Below are positions 21,805 to 30,542 of a DNA stretch of 64,000 nucleotides, one piece after another (position 1 is the first letter of the stretch; each line of letters starts with the position of its first letter). Source of the stretch: Streptomyces sp. NBC_01803 (lineage in GTDB: Bacteria > Actinomycetota > Actinomycetes > Streptomycetales > Streptomycetaceae); contig NZ_CP109073.1 in assembly GCF_035917415.1 (NCBI RefSeq), positions 806,001 through 870,000 on the forward strand, given 5' to 3'. Both the position numbers and the translations under genes were made by a program. Under the pieces are notes generated by a model, which saw nothing but the letters and a program-made list of their open reading frames with translations, ran no database searches and had not been told where the DNA came from.

Positions 21805-22926
21805 CTACGCGCCGAGCTTGTTCTGGAGCCAGGTGTGAAATGCGCCGATGTGGTGCTCGCTGGGCACCAGGACACCGCCGCTGGCATAGACCCGGGAACT
21901 CATCCCCGGCTGGGTACGCTCACAGGCGTCGAAATCCTGCTGATTCACCCGGTGGAACAACTCCACCGACCGCTCCACATCCGCACCGCCGTCGACGACA
22001 TGGGGCAGATAGAGCCAGTCGCACTCCACCACAGTGCGGTCATGCGCCATCGGGAACATCCGATGGAAGATCACATGATCCGGCACCAGATTGATGAACA
22101 CCTGTGGCCTGACCGTGATCGCGTAATAACGCCGATCCTGCCCCTCGGCGACACCGGGAATACGGCCCAGCCCCTCAGAACCATCGACGGTGAAACCCTC
22201 AACCCCCTCACCGAACTCCGCACCATGACCCACGAAGAACTGCGCCGCATACCCATCAGCGAACTCCGGCAACACCTCCGTCAGCTCCGGATGAATCGTC
22301 GCGCAGTGATAACACTCCATGAAATTCTCGATGATCAGCTTCCAGTTGGCCTGCACGTCATACGTGATCCGCCGGCCCACCCGCAGATCATCGATCCCGT
22401 AATTCCCGATCGACTCCACATCACCCAGCCGCTCGACCACCGCACCGATCACGTCCTCCTCGAAGGACGGCGGAACCTCGGCCAGGCACACCCACACATA
22501 CCCCAGCCACTCCCGCACATGGACACCCACCAGCCCGTACCCGACCCGGTCGACATCCGGCATCGACGTCAGATTCGGCGCCGCGACCAGCTTCCCGTCC
22601 AGACCATAGGTCCAGGCGTGATACGGACACTGGAACGCCCGCTTGACCTCACCCGACTCCTCCGTGCACAACTTCGCACCACGGTGCCGGCAAACGTTCA
22701 AGAACGCCCTGACCGACCCGTCCCGGGAACGGGAGACCAGCACACTCTCCCGCCCCACCTGACACGTCCGGAACTGACCCGGCCTGGACAGATCCGAAGC
22801 GCGGGCCACACAGAACCACATCGCCTCGAAAACCCGCTCCTGCTCCAGAGCGAAAATCCCCGGATCGGTGTAGTACTCCCCCGACAGCGTCGAGATCAGA
22901 CTGGAAGACAGATTCGTCATGGTCAC
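21805..22926 (-). CDS. gbcA: Rieske non-heme iron oxygenase, copy 2 (GbcA-like)
   Basis: 373 residues with all metal ligands intact (C79, H81, C100, H103, H207, H212). It differs from copy 1 only at S67 and N370. It ends in TAG, against TGA in copy 1. The near-identity at silent sites means recent duplication or ongoing conversion. It lies 20 bp after folP and 38 bp before fdh, under the locus 7 operator, so it could be expressed together with a different set of partners than copy 1. Confidence 0.88.
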   Translation of the reverse strand: MTMTNLSSSLISTLSGEYYTDPGIFALEQERVFEAMWFCVARASDLSRPGQFRTCQVGRESVLVSRSRDGSVRAFLNVCRHRGAKLCTEESGEVKRAFQCPYHAWTYGLDGKLVAAPNLTSMPDVDRVGYGLVGVHVREWLGYVWVCLAEVPPSFEEDVIGAVVERLGDVESIGNYGIDDLRVGRRITYDVQANWKLIIENFMECYHCATIHPELTEVLPEFADGYAAQFFVGHGAEFGEGVEGFTVDGSEGLGRIPGVAEGQDRRYYAITVRPQVFINLVPDHVIFHRMFPMAHDRTVVECDWLYLPHVVDGGADVERSVELFHRVNQQDFDACERTQPGMSSRVYASGGVLVPSEHHIGAFHTWLQNKLGA

Positions 22927-22966
22927 ATGTCACCTTCGGAGAAACGTCAGACGCCCACACGTCGAG
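21809..22966. repeat. Large direct repeat, copy B (gbcA unit)
   Basis: Matches 2918-4075 in the same orientation. The left edge is the base next to the oxygenase stop codon. The right edge is inside the last codons of folP, so the C-terminus of FolP (…SRRVGV) was brought in by the repeat. Confidence 0.95.
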
Positions 22967-23897
22967 AACCGGGTCGGCGGCGCACAGGCGGTTGCGCCGA
23001 GGCTGCCGCCTCGACGCCCCAGCGGGCAGTCACCCGCACCGCGTCGAGCGTCGAGGCCACATCGTGCACACGCAGGCACCAGGCGCCCTGCGCGGCGGCG
23101 AGCACGGAAACGGCGGCGGTCGCGGCGTCCCGCGACCGCGCGGGGCGCGGGTGCCCCGTTGTTGGATCCGCCAGCAAACGGCCCAGGAACGACTTGCGTG
23201 ACGCGCCCACCAGGACGGGATGACCCAGCGCGCCAACCTCCCCGAGACGACCCAGCAGCTCCCAGTTGTGCTCGGGCGTCTTGGCGAAGCCCAGCCCAGG
23301 GTCGATGATCAGGTAGCCGGGCGGGATCCCCGCTCGCAGCGCGGCCTCGACCCGCAGGCTCAACTCGTCGACCACACCGGTGACGACGTCGTCATAGTTC
23401 GCGTTCACCTGCATGTCGGCGGCGTGTCCGCGCCAGTGCATCACCACGTACGGCGTGGCGGCCCGCGCCATCAGGGGGAGCATCCTGGGGTCGGCAAGGC
23501 CACCTGAGACGTCATTGATGAGCCGTGCACCCGCATCGAGAGCGCGGGCGGCGACTTCGGCCCGCATGGTGTCAACGCTGACGATCCCGCCTGCCGTGGC
23601 GAGTTCCCGGACGACGGGCAAGACACGCCGCAATTCCTCCTCGACCGGCGGGCGGGCGGCGCCGGGGCGGGTGGACTCACCGCCCACGTCCACGATGTCC
23701 GCTCCCTGCTCAAGCAGCGCCAGTCCGTGCGCGACAGCGGATTCCGGAGCGAACGACCGCCCGCCGTCGGAGAACGAGTCCGGCGTGACGTTCACCACGC
23801 CCATGACCAGCGTCCGGCCGGGCCGCGGAAGCCCGTAGGGGTGGAGATCCGGCACTCCCGGGCACGGTGCGGCGGTGGCGTGGGCTGTGGCGTTCAT
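22947..23897 (-). CDS. folP: Dihydropteroate synthase (cluster copy)
   Basis: 316 residues. DHPS motifs are complete: MGVVNVTPDSFSDGGRSF, DIVDVGGESTRPGA, LINDVSGG, VVMHWRG, LIIDPGLGFAKTPEHN and VLVGASRKSFLGRLL. It joins p-aminobenzoate to hydroxymethyl-dihydropterin. Both its N-terminus (17 extra residues) and C-terminus are longer than usual, and the C-terminal tail coincides with the duplicated segment. Standing among C1 genes, it probably raises the folate pool used by dimethylglycine and sarcosine demethylation. A role as a drug-insensitive spare copy is also possible. Confidence 0.92.
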   Translation of the reverse strand: MNATAHATAAPCPGVPDLHPYGLPRPGRTLVMGVVNVTPDSFSDGGRSFAPESAVAHGLALLEQGADIVDVGGESTRPGAARPPVEEELRRVLPVVRELATAGGIVSVDTMRAEVAARALDAGARLINDVSGGLADPRMLPLMARAATPYVVMHWRGHAADMQVNANYDDVVTGVVDELSLRVEAALRAGIPPGYLIIDPGLGFAKTPEHNWELLGRLGEVGALGHPVLVGASRKSFLGRLLADPTTGHPRPARSRDAATAAVSVLAAAQGAWCLRVHDVASTLDAVRVTARWGVEAAASAQPPVRRRPGSRRVGV

Positions 23898-24142
23898 CGG
23901 GAACCGCCTCTGCCCGCGGCCTCCTTGGCAAGCTGCCGACGTCCCCGTGTGAACGGGCGGGTCCGGTTCACACCGAGCACGTCGGCCGGGCGGTCCGCCC
24001 GCCGGTGGACGGCGAGGAAGCCGCGGTGATCCACGGCACCCTCCTCCTCGATGGTCACGCTGTCGGCTCCGGCCGCGGATCCGGCGAACCGGAGCGCCTC
24101 ACCTCGCGGCGGATCGGCGAGACGGCACACGGGAATCATCAT
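23894..24142 (-). pseudogene. Fusion remnant: Rieske ferredoxin start joined to ferredoxin reductase end
   Basis: 82-83 codons from ATGATG at 24142/24139, with AAGGTGG upstream. The first residues MIPVCRLADPPRGEALRF align with the start of the intact ferredoxin at 664 (MITVCRIEDLPPGESIRV). The rest, VTIEEEGAVDHRGFLAVH…VLGVNRTRPFTRGRRQLAKEA, resembles the reductase C-terminal domain (GFLAv…vlGvNrpR). The [2Fe-2S] ligands, FAD and NAD domains are all missing. The simplest reading is an in-frame deletion between the two adjacent genes of a second ferredoxin-reductase pair. ATGA overlap with folP may keep it translated and useful for coupling. Confidence 0.6.
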
Positions 24143-24151
24143 GACCACCTT

Positions 24152-24219
24152 GGTGCGTATCACGAAACTAATTGCGTAAAGCGCAACGTAAGTCTGGAGT
24201 CACCCCTACCCCTTGTCAA
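24152..24219 (-). promoter_or_regulatory. Promoter plus paired operator of the folP-gbcA2-fdh unit (locus 7)
   Basis: On the minus strand TTGACA (24219-24214) is followed after 26 bp by a dyad read on the plus strand as ATTGC-GTAAAGC-GCAAC (24171-24187), then by GGTGC-GTATCAC-GAAAC (24152-24168). Offset 19 bp. This is the same design as the promoter of the intact ferredoxin (locus 1), supporting the fusion-remnant reading of the next ORF. Confidence 0.65.
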
Positions 24220-24504
24220 GGAGTCGACCCGGGTGGCCACCGAGGTTGCCCGCAGCCCCGGCAGCCGCGAGGTGGACCGGCGCGAGCGCCGCTCGACCGC
24301 CACCGGGATCGGCATGGAGAACCACCCCGGACTGACCTGTGCCCCGGTCGGGGTCCGGTGCGGGGCCCGCGCGTCGAGCGCGATGCGCACGGCCTGTGCG
24401 GCACCGACCCGCGTCGCGTCCCGGGACAAGGCCATCAGAACGACGTGTGAAAGCAGTGCCGACATCAGGGTCGAGCACAGGTGGACCAGACCTCCGAGCT
24501 GGAC
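24220..24504 (-). other. Possible gene fragment upstream of the locus 7 promoter
   Basis: The minus strand reads SALLSHVVLMALSRDATRVG, an ARAP stretch, then GAQVSPGWFSMPIPVAVERR. The GWF…PVAV pattern is weakly reminiscent of a condensation/acyltransferase-type domain end. The frame runs on into the promoter, so no intact gene is present. Identification is very uncertain; it may be noncoding. Confidence 0.2.
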
Positions 24505-25551
24505 TCATTCGCTTGTCCGGCACACCCCCGACGCCACCGCGAGCAGCCGGGACGCCTTCAGCTCGGTCTCCGCCCACTCCCGCTCCGGGTCGGAACCCCA
24601 GGTGATACCGGCGCCCGTACCGAACCGCAGCGCCGGGCCCCCGGGGGCGGAGCGGTCGATCCAGAAGGTGCGGATACCCACGGCCAGCTCGCCGGCCCCG
24701 CGGTCGGCGTCGACCCAGCCGATGCCGCCGCAGTACGGGCCGCGGGGGGCCGTCTCCAGCGCCCCGATGATCCGCAGTGCGCTGGACTTGGGCGCGCCCG
24801 TGACAGAGCCGGGAGGAAACGTTCCGGCCAGCAGCTCGGGCCAGCCCACTCCCTCCGCCAGTTCGCCCCGCACGGTGGAGACCAGGTGGACCAAGCCCGG
24901 ATGCGACTCGACCACGCACAGCTCCGGAACCGTCACGGATCCGGTGGCGCAGACGCGCCCCAGGTCGTTGCGGACCAGGTCCACGATCATCACGTTCTCG
25001 GCGCGGTCTTTCTCCAGCAGGTCATCGGCGGTCCGACCGGTGCCCTTGATCGGCCCGGACTCCACGGTCCGCCCAGTGCGCCGCAGGAAGAGCTCGGGCG
25101 ATGCGGTGGCCACCTCGACGCCATGGGTCGGCAGCCGGACCGTGCCGGCGTACGGGGCGGGATTGCCGCGGGCCAGCCAAGAGGTCAGGGCGTCGGCATC
25201 GGCCGCCGCGGGGTCGGGCAGGGGCGCGGACAGCACCCGGCACAGATTGGCCTGGTACACCTCGCCCGCCGCGATGTGCTCGCGTATGCGCCGCACCCCC
25301 GCGGTGTACGCGGCCCGGTCCAGTGACGAGGACCAGTCGGCGACCGCCGGGCCGCGCCAGGCGCCGGACACCGGATCGGGCACCGGCGCCCGGCGTACGT
25401 CCCCGAAGCGGGCACACACCAGATCGCCCTCGAAGTCGGCGACCACTGCCCAGAAGCCGGAGGACTCCAAGGCCGCGGGGTCGCTGGTGACGTCGCGAAG
25501 GTCAGCGGCGACAAGGCCGTCGAAGCGGGCCAGTGGGGCGAGGTCGTGCAC
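24505..25551 (-). CDS. pabB: Aminodeoxychorismate synthase component I-like (chorismate-binding, PabB)
   Basis: 348 residues from a GTG at 25551; the open frame continues to 26007 but that extension looks non-coding. The chorismate-binding core is intact: IAAGEVYQANLCR, ASPELFLRR, ESGPIKGTGRT, ENVMIVDLVRNDLGRV, VVESHPGLVHLVSTV, PGSVTGAPKSSALRII and YCGGIGWV. PIKGT, rather than the PIAGT of anthranilate synthase, marks the p-aminobenzoate branch. Together with folP it suggests locally boosted folate synthesis. No glutaminase (PabA) or PabC partner is adjacent. Confidence 0.85.
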   Translation of the reverse strand: MHDLAPLARFDGLVAADLRDVTSDPAALESSGFWAVVADFEGDLVCARFGDVRRAPVPDPVSGAWRGPAVADWSSSLDRAAYTAGVRRIREHIAAGEVYQANLCRVLSAPLPDPAAADADALTSWLARGNPAPYAGTVRLPTHGVEVATASPELFLRRTGRTVESGPIKGTGRTADDLLEKDRAENVMIVDLVRNDLGRVCATGSVTVPELCVVESHPGLVHLVSTVRGELAEGVGWPELLAGTFPPGSVTGAPKSSALRIIGALETAPRGPYCGGIGWVDADRGAGELAVGIRTFWIDRSAPGGPALRFGTGAGITWGSDPEREWAETELKASRLLAVASGVCRTSE

Positions 25552-26527
25552 GGCTGCGAGCCTTTCTCGTGACCTGGGCCAGAGGTTCTGCGGGCCCTCC
25601 AGGGCTTGGCCCTCCAGGGCTTGTCGAAGATCTCGTCCGTGGTCCTGGGGCCAGGCGAAAGGTCGAGGACGCGCGGCACCGACCGCGGTCTCCGCGCCGC
25701 GTTCACGCCACGGGATCAGCCCCTTCCCCGAACAGGCGGTCGACTGGGGCGGCAGGTTCCGCTCCGCTTCCCAGCGCCACGTCGTCGCCCCAGCGCGAGG
25801 TGAACACAGCCTCGAAGACCGCCTGGCAGATCCGCTCCGGGCGCGGACCGAACCGCCGTCGACCCCCTGAGGCGTCCTTCGCCCCGGGGACGGATCGCAG
25901 CCAGTCGCCCCGCGGGCACGGGACGTCGCGAGGCTGATCGTGAGCCCACGGCTGGCGCGAGAGGTCTTGAGCGTGGGACACGAAGAGGAAAGCCCTTTGT
26001 TGCACATAAGGAGAAACGTCTCTCAATGTACAACATCTGCTGCCGCCTGAGCCGGTTCCGGGTGCGCGGGCCGGGCGGGACGCGGTGGGGGGTCGGCGCA
26101 CAGGTACGCGGCGGCGATGAGTGTTCCGGCCCGGTGGGCGTCGTAGCCCTCGGGGCCGACGGAGTCCGCCGCGACCAGGTTCAGGGAGCGCCCGTCGCCG
26201 AGCGGCACCGCGGTCCTGCCGTCAGGGGGGCGAAGCGGCTCCCGATGCCGGGGATGTCGGTGGCGCGCCGCCGGTGGGGAGGCCGGGCCAGGACGACGGC
26301 CGCCGGGGCCACCTGATCTCCGCTCTGCGCGACGACGGCATCGCGCCGCCCCACACCAACACACCCACCCCGCAAGACCGGGGCCAGACACGCACAACAC
26401 CCCAGCCCGACCACCCGCCAACGCCGACCCACAACCGGGCAACGCTCCCGCTCAGGCCCAGCAACTCGCAAGAGCGGTGGGGGCGTACCCCTGCCGGATG
26501 GACCGACCGGGCCACCGGCGCCGCGCA
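25552..26527. other. Decayed segment between pabB and the XRE regulator
   Basis: No intact gene. On the minus strand, 25703-25860 reads PRPERICQAVFEAVFTSRWGDD…PAAPVDRLFGEGADPVA stop, which looks like an unidentified C-terminus. Around 26023-26260 two frames splice as IPGIGSRFAPLTAG / TAVPLGDGRSLNLVAADS…GYDAHRAGTLIAAAYLC. This resembles a frameshifted enzyme remnant, with a faint likeness to the C-terminus of short adenosylhomocysteinase-type proteins. These calls are weak. Confidence 0.35.
25967..26034 (+). promoter_or_regulatory. Paired operator in decayed DNA at the island edge (locus 8)
   Basis: GTTGC-ACATAAG-GAGAA (25999-26015) and GTCTC-TCAATGT-ACAAC (26018-26034) are offset by 19 bp and together form a larger imperfect palindrome. 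TTGAGC at 25967-25972 lies 26 bp before the first dyad, the same spacing as loci 4 and 7. No intact plus-strand gene follows, so the controlled gene may have been lost. Confidence 0.5.
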
Positions 26528-27463
26528 TCACAAGGGCGATAGCTCACGCAGTTGCCCGGGGCTTACATAGTCGCTGATCCAAGGCGCCGAAAGGTGTTCG
26601 GCGGCGACTCCAGCGAGACCGGCAGCAATGTGTTCGCGGGCGGTTTTCTCGTCCCCGATGGCGGCGTGCGCGATGCCCTGATTGAGAAGCTGGAACGCCT
26701 GCCCCCGAAGCCAGTAAGCAGCCTCGGGCGGGGTCTGATTCGCGGCACGTTCCCCAAGGCGTTCCGCAGCCCGCAGGAGCGTCCTGGCGGCCGTCTTGTC
26801 GCCAGCTTTCGCTGTCTGCTCGGCGGCCCGCGCCGTGTTCGCTGCCCTTTGGGTCAGATGTACGCCCTCGGTGCGGGTCACGGCGTCGAAGTGCTGCGCC
26901 GCTTGTCGGTGGTCGCCGCGCGTCCGCCAGTGGCAGGCGAGGAAGTTCCGGGACTGTGCGATCAGCGGCCCAGACCCGATCTCGCGGGCAATCTGCTCCC
27001 CCTCACGGAGTACCGAAACGGCACGGTCAGACCGCATCTGGACGTGAAGCCAGCCGAGAAACGCGCAGTGCTCGGCGACCACTTCGGCCAGCGCGTCACG
27101 CTCCGGGCCCCGTGCATGGCTCAGAAGCCCCAAGAGCACCGTCCGGTGCGTCTCGGCGGCAGGCAGCAGCGGCATGGGGCCCACTACGTCATCCGCACGC
27201 CGCTGAGCCGCCAGGGCACCCGCCAGAGCATCCACGGCCGCCCGGTCAAGCCGGGTCGGGTGCAGCATCACGTATTCCGTTCGCTCGTCGTCCTCGTCCA
27301 GGTCGAGCAGTTCGGTGAGGGACCGCTGAAGGGCGGCCGAAGGCGCCTGCCGACCGTTGAGGACACGCGAGAGGTAGGCCGCGTCATAGCGAATCCGGCG
27401 GGCCACCTCAGCCGCACTCAGGCCCTTACGGGCGAGTACCGCACGCACGTTCCCGACGTCCAT
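26528..27463 (-). CDS. XRE-family regulator with C-terminal TPR-like region
   Basis: 311 residues. The N-terminal helix-turn-helix (1-60) reads VRAVLARKGLSAAEVARRIRYDAAYLSRVLNGRQAPS. The remainder is helical with TPR-like repeats (HRQAAQHFDAV, AARTLLRAAERLGERA, ARTAREHIAAGL-type). This architecture is common in Streptomyces beside small DUF-type genes, as here, where divergent small genes follow. Target genes are unknown. Confidence 0.88.
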   Translation of the reverse strand: MDVGNVRAVLARKGLSAAEVARRIRYDAAYLSRVLNGRQAPSAALQRSLTELLDLDEDDERTEYVMLHPTRLDRAAVDALAGALAAQRRADDVVGPMPLLPAAETHRTVLLGLLSHARGPERDALAEVVAEHCAFLGWLHVQMRSDRAVSVLREGEQIAREIGSGPLIAQSRNFLACHWRTRGDHRQAAQHFDAVTRTEGVHLTQRAANTARAAEQTAKAGDKTAARTLLRAAERLGERAANQTPPEAAYWLRGQAFQLLNQGIAHAAIGDEKTAREHIAAGLAGVAAEHLSAPWISDYVSPGQLRELSPL

Positions 27464-27607
27464 GATCGATCGCTCCGTTAGTCAATGGGTCGTCAACGCC
27501 AACTTCAACCGTACCGGCCGAGTTTGGCGCAGGATCGGGAGAGCGAGGTGGCCCCGCGACGGGTTCAGCGTCCGGGGCCATGGACCACCTGAGAAAGGCA
27601 GGCAGCC

Positions 27608-27970
27608 ATGGGCGAGCCTATGTCAACCACAAGCCATGAGAAGTCCCCGTCACGGGGGATGCGGCACGAGCCCACTCGCCCCGTGGCCGGGGCTCGGTTG
27701 TTGCCCTGGCCCGGCGAGGACGGCGGCCCGGCCTACCTCAGCCCGGACAGTACGAATCGGCATCTGCTCCCCCTGGCCGAAGAACTGGAGAACACCCAAC
27801 TCGCCGCCGGGGCCAAGGTACTGCGCTGCGCCCGCCCGCTGATCGGTGAACCGCACACATCCGCCCGCGAGCTGCGGTTCACCGCCACGCGGCTTGCCGA
27901 GTGCCTGATCGACGCCCTCAGGGTCGCGGAAAGCCGCAGCGCCCGCCTCGGAAAAGGAGACACGGAGTGA
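27608..27970 (+). CDS. Small hypothetical protein (Streptomyces type)
   Basis: 120 residues, MGEPMSTTSHEK…, with a conserved-looking middle (LLPWPGEDGGPAYLSPDSTNRHLLPLAEELE) and a helical end (ELRFTATRLAECLIDALRVAESR). It has a plausible ribosome binding site and overlaps the next gene by 4 bp (GTGA). Such proteins often sit next to XRE/TPR regulators in this genus. Function unknown. Confidence 0.7.
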   Translation: MGEPMSTTSHEKSPSRGMRHEPTRPVAGARLLPWPGEDGGPAYLSPDSTNRHLLPLAEELENTQLAAGAKVLRCARPLIGEPHTSARELRFTATRLAECLIDALRVAESRSARLGKGDTE

Positions 27971-28443
27971 GGCGCGGGGTCATTCTCCGGGGCGCCGACT
28001 GGGTAGTCGCCGGGGAACCGGACGAGGAGGCACCCGTCGGCCGCTGCGGAGCCATCTGCACCACCTGCCACGACGCCTCACCCTGGGAGAACGACCCCAA
28101 ACGCATCGGCATGTGGGCCCTTGACCACACCCGCCAGCACGGCCCCGCACACTCCCTGTTCCTCACCACCACACAACGCCACTGGCGCGCCTACCCCGCC
28201 AGCACCACCCCCGCCACCAGCGCACCGTACTCCCATGCCCCTCGGCCGCCCCGGACCCACGCACGGCCCCGCACCCGATGGCCACGGCACGCGGGCATCA
28301 CAGCCGCACGGATCGCCGGACGCGCCTTCCTGGCCCTGTCCGCCCTCTGCCTGCCCAGCCTCAACGCCGGCACCCGCCACCAACGGGCCCGCCCGACCCA
28401 GAAAACAGAGGAACCGACATGCCCACGCGGCGTATGCCCGTGA
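27967..28443 (+). CDS. DUF7848-like small protein
   Basis: 158 residues from a GTG that overlaps the upstream stop. The N-terminal half, RGADWVVAGEPDEEAPVGRCGAICTTCHDAS with a C-x2-C pair, then WALDHTRQHGPAHSLFLTTTQRHWRAY, is the pattern of a DUF7848 family seen in Streptomyces phage-like and regulatory neighbourhoods. The C-terminal half is basic and low complexity and may not be part of the fold. Confidence 0.6.
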   Translation: MRRGVILRGADWVVAGEPDEEAPVGRCGAICTTCHDASPWENDPKRIGMWALDHTRQHGPAHSLFLTTTQRHWRAYPASTTPATSAPYSHAPRPPRTHARPRTRWPRHAGITAARIAGRAFLALSALCLPSLNAGTRHQRARPTQKTEEPTCPRGVCP

Positions 28444-28622
28444 TCCCCAGAGACGAAGCCATCCAGCTCTACCTGGACCACAAGATCTCCGTCAACGCAC
28501 TCGCCCGCGACTACGGCGTCTCCGCCCCCTACCTCACCAAACTCCTCACGGATTGGAAGATCCCACTCAGGGGACGCAAAGAAGCAGCGCAGCTCCGCAA
28601 AGCCAGTAAACGCGACCAGTGA
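28419..28622 (+). CDS. Small helix-turn-helix protein
   Basis: 67 residues: MPTRRMPVIPRDEAIQLYLD…ISVNALARDYGVSAPYLTKLLTDWKIPLRG. This is a resolvase/homeodomain-like HTH with a basic tail. GAGG lies before the ATG and it overlaps the previous gene by 25 bp. Probably DNA-binding; target unknown. The following 28623-28888 shows no gene. Confidence 0.7.
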   Translation: MPTRRMPVIPRDEAIQLYLDHKISVNALARDYGVSAPYLTKLLTDWKIPLRGRKEAAQLRKASKRDQ

Positions 28623-28970
28623 CGAGGCCCGGACCCCCACACCCGATGCCCGATCATGCCGCTGTACGGGCACGGGGCCGGTGACCTCCGAGACTTTAGG
28701 CAGCCACCGGGGGGCGAGCCTCGAAGACCGGGGGCCAATCGGGCACAACACCGGGCAGGCCAAGGCTGCCCGATCCGCTGGCAAACGTACGGCCCCCCGG
28801 CTCTCTCGCCCCCCGGCAGCTCCCGCCCAAAGTCTCTCCGGCCACCCGCGCGGAACGTGCCGCACCCACCAGCCACCCACCACACAGAGCTAGTGCTGTG
28901 ACCGCATAGGTTCGCAGGGTTGGAACGGTTGGATGGGCGGTGACGTCCGTTCCGACCGCTGGAGGCGTGA

Positions 28971-30092
28971 GTGGCCGAGCCTGTGCGGGTGCGCAGACTG
29001 ACCGACCAGGAAGGGCAGAAGCTGCAGCAGATCGTGCGCCGGGGCAGTACCAGTTCGGTGCGCTATCGGCGGGCGATGATGCTGCTCGCCTCGGCGGGCG
29101 GGAACCGGGTGCCGGTGATCGCCCAGCTGGTGCAGGCCGACGAGGACACCGTGCGCGATGTGATCCACCGGTTCAATGAGGTCGGCCTGGCCTGTCTGGA
29201 CCCTCAGTGGGCGGGAGGCCGTCCCCGCCTGCTCAGTCGTGAGGACGAGGACTTCGTCATCCGGACGGCCACCACTCGCCCCACCAGGCTCGGCCAACCC
29301 TTCACCCGCTGGTCGATCCGCGAACTCGCCGCCTACCTGCGCCGCGTGCCCGGACGCGTCATCCGTATCGGCCGTGAAGCCTTACGGTGCCTGCTCCTGC
29401 GCCGCGGGATCTCCTTCCAGCGCACCAAGACCTGGAAGGAGTCGCCCGACCCTGATCGCGACGCCAAGCTCGACCGGATTGAGCAGGTGCTGGGCCGCTT
29501 CCCGGACCGGGTCTTCGCCTTCGACGAGTTCGGGCCCCTGGGGATCCGGCCCACCGCGGGCTCCTGCTGGGCGAAACAGGGCAAGCCAAACCGGCTGCCG
29601 GCGACCTACCGCCGCACTCACGGCGTCACCTACTTCCACGGCTGCTACTCCGTGGGCGACGACCGCCTGTGGGGCGTCAACCGACGACGCAAGGGCACCG
29701 CCAACACCCTGGCCGCGCTCAAGTCGATCCGCGCCGCCCGACTCGACGGCGCCCCGATCTACATCATCCTGGACAACCTCTCCGCCCACACCGGCACGGA
29801 CATCCGCCACTGGGCAAGCAAGAACAAGGTCGAGCTGTGCTTCACCCCGACCTACGCCTCCTGGGCCAACCCGATCGAGGCCCACTTCGGCCCACTGCGG
29901 CAGTTCACCCTGGCCAACTCCCACCACCGCAGCCACCCCGCGCAAACCCAGGCACTGCACCGCTACCTGCGCTGGCGCAACACCAACGCCCGCCACCCCG
30001 ACATACTCACCGCCCAACGCAAGGAACGCGCCCGCATCCGCAGCGAGAAAGGCATCCGCTGGGGCGGACGCCCCCTCAACACCGCAGCCTGA
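28971..30092 (+). CDS. IS630-family transposase
   Basis: 373 residues, intact. The N-terminal HTH region is RYRRAMMLLASAGGNRVPVIAQLVQADEDTVRDVIHRFNEVG. The DDE catalytic core has FAFDEFGPLG, IIILDNLSAH-like YIILDNLSAHTG, and ASWANPIEAHFG supplying D, D and E. It starts at a GTG 79 bp inside the left inverted repeat. No frameshift, so it could still be active. Confidence 0.93.
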   Translation: MAEPVRVRRLTDQEGQKLQQIVRRGSTSSVRYRRAMMLLASAGGNRVPVIAQLVQADEDTVRDVIHRFNEVGLACLDPQWAGGRPRLLSREDEDFVIRTATTRPTRLGQPFTRWSIRELAAYLRRVPGRVIRIGREALRCLLLRRGISFQRTKTWKESPDPDRDAKLDRIEQVLGRFPDRVFAFDEFGPLGIRPTAGSCWAKQGKPNRLPATYRRTHGVTYFHGCYSVGDDRLWGVNRRRKGTANTLAALKSIRAARLDGAPIYIILDNLSAHTGTDIRHWASKNKVELCFTPTYASWANPIEAHFGPLRQFTLANSHHRSHPAQTQALHRYLRWRNTNARHPDILTAQRKERARIRSEKGIRWGGRPLNTAA

Positions 30093-30164
30093 CCAACCGC
30101 GAACCGCAGCCCCCGAGCGCCGAAGGAGGCAAGTTCAGGAGAAGGACAGCGACAGAAGGATGAC

Positions 30165-30542
30165 TCATGAGGCGGGCGGCTCGATCTCCCCCGCAAAGAC
30201 GATGACCTGATCGATGAGGCTCCGCCGCAGATGGACGACGTCCGTTCCCGCCAGGCGGGGGCCTCCATCCGGCGTGGTGAAGACCCACTGGTACCGGGCC
30301 CACTCGTGAGGCATGTCCACCGCTGAGCAGCGCACCATCGTGCCGGTCCCCGCCGGGTGGTGCCGGATGTCCAGCACGAACTGCTCGACCGCAGCGATTC
30401 CTTCGCTGCGACCCAACGGCCCCCAGAAGACCACGTCTGAGGTCAGAGCCTGGGAGAGCAGGGCAGTCACGTAGTTGTCGTCCGAGGCGTTGAACGCGGA
30501 GATGAACGTGTCGATCGCGGAGCGTGCGGTCTCTTCCTCCAT
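30165..30542 (-). CDS. NTF2/SnoaL-like protein (IS passenger)
   Basis: 125 residues with the cystatin-like alpha+beta pattern of SnoaL/NTF2 proteins: AIDTFISAFNASDDNYVTALLSQALTSDVVFWGPLG…GIAAVEQFVLDIR…VFTTPDGGPRLAGTDVVHL. It lies inside the IS630 inverted repeats, opposite to the transposase, with only ~70 bp before the right repeat. The reaction, if any, is unknown. The following 30627-30858 shows no gene. Confidence 0.75.
   Translation of the reverse strand: MEEETARSAIDTFISAFNASDDNYVTALLSQALTSDVVFWGPLGRSEGIAAVEQFVLDIRHHPAGTGTMVRCSAVDMPHEWARYQWVFTTPDGGPRLAGTDVVHLRRSLIDQVIVFAGEIEPPAS

Noticed and set aside
24160..24465. 101-codon minus-strand ORF as a real gene
   Set aside because: It runs through the locus 7 promoter and operator and has no start signal. 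Kept only as a possible fragment.
25552..26007. N-terminal extension of the PabB-like protein to 500 residues
   Set aside because: The extra 152 residues are Arg/Pro/Ser-rich with no conserved pattern. The GTG at 25551 gives the usual N-terminus for short PabB-like proteins.
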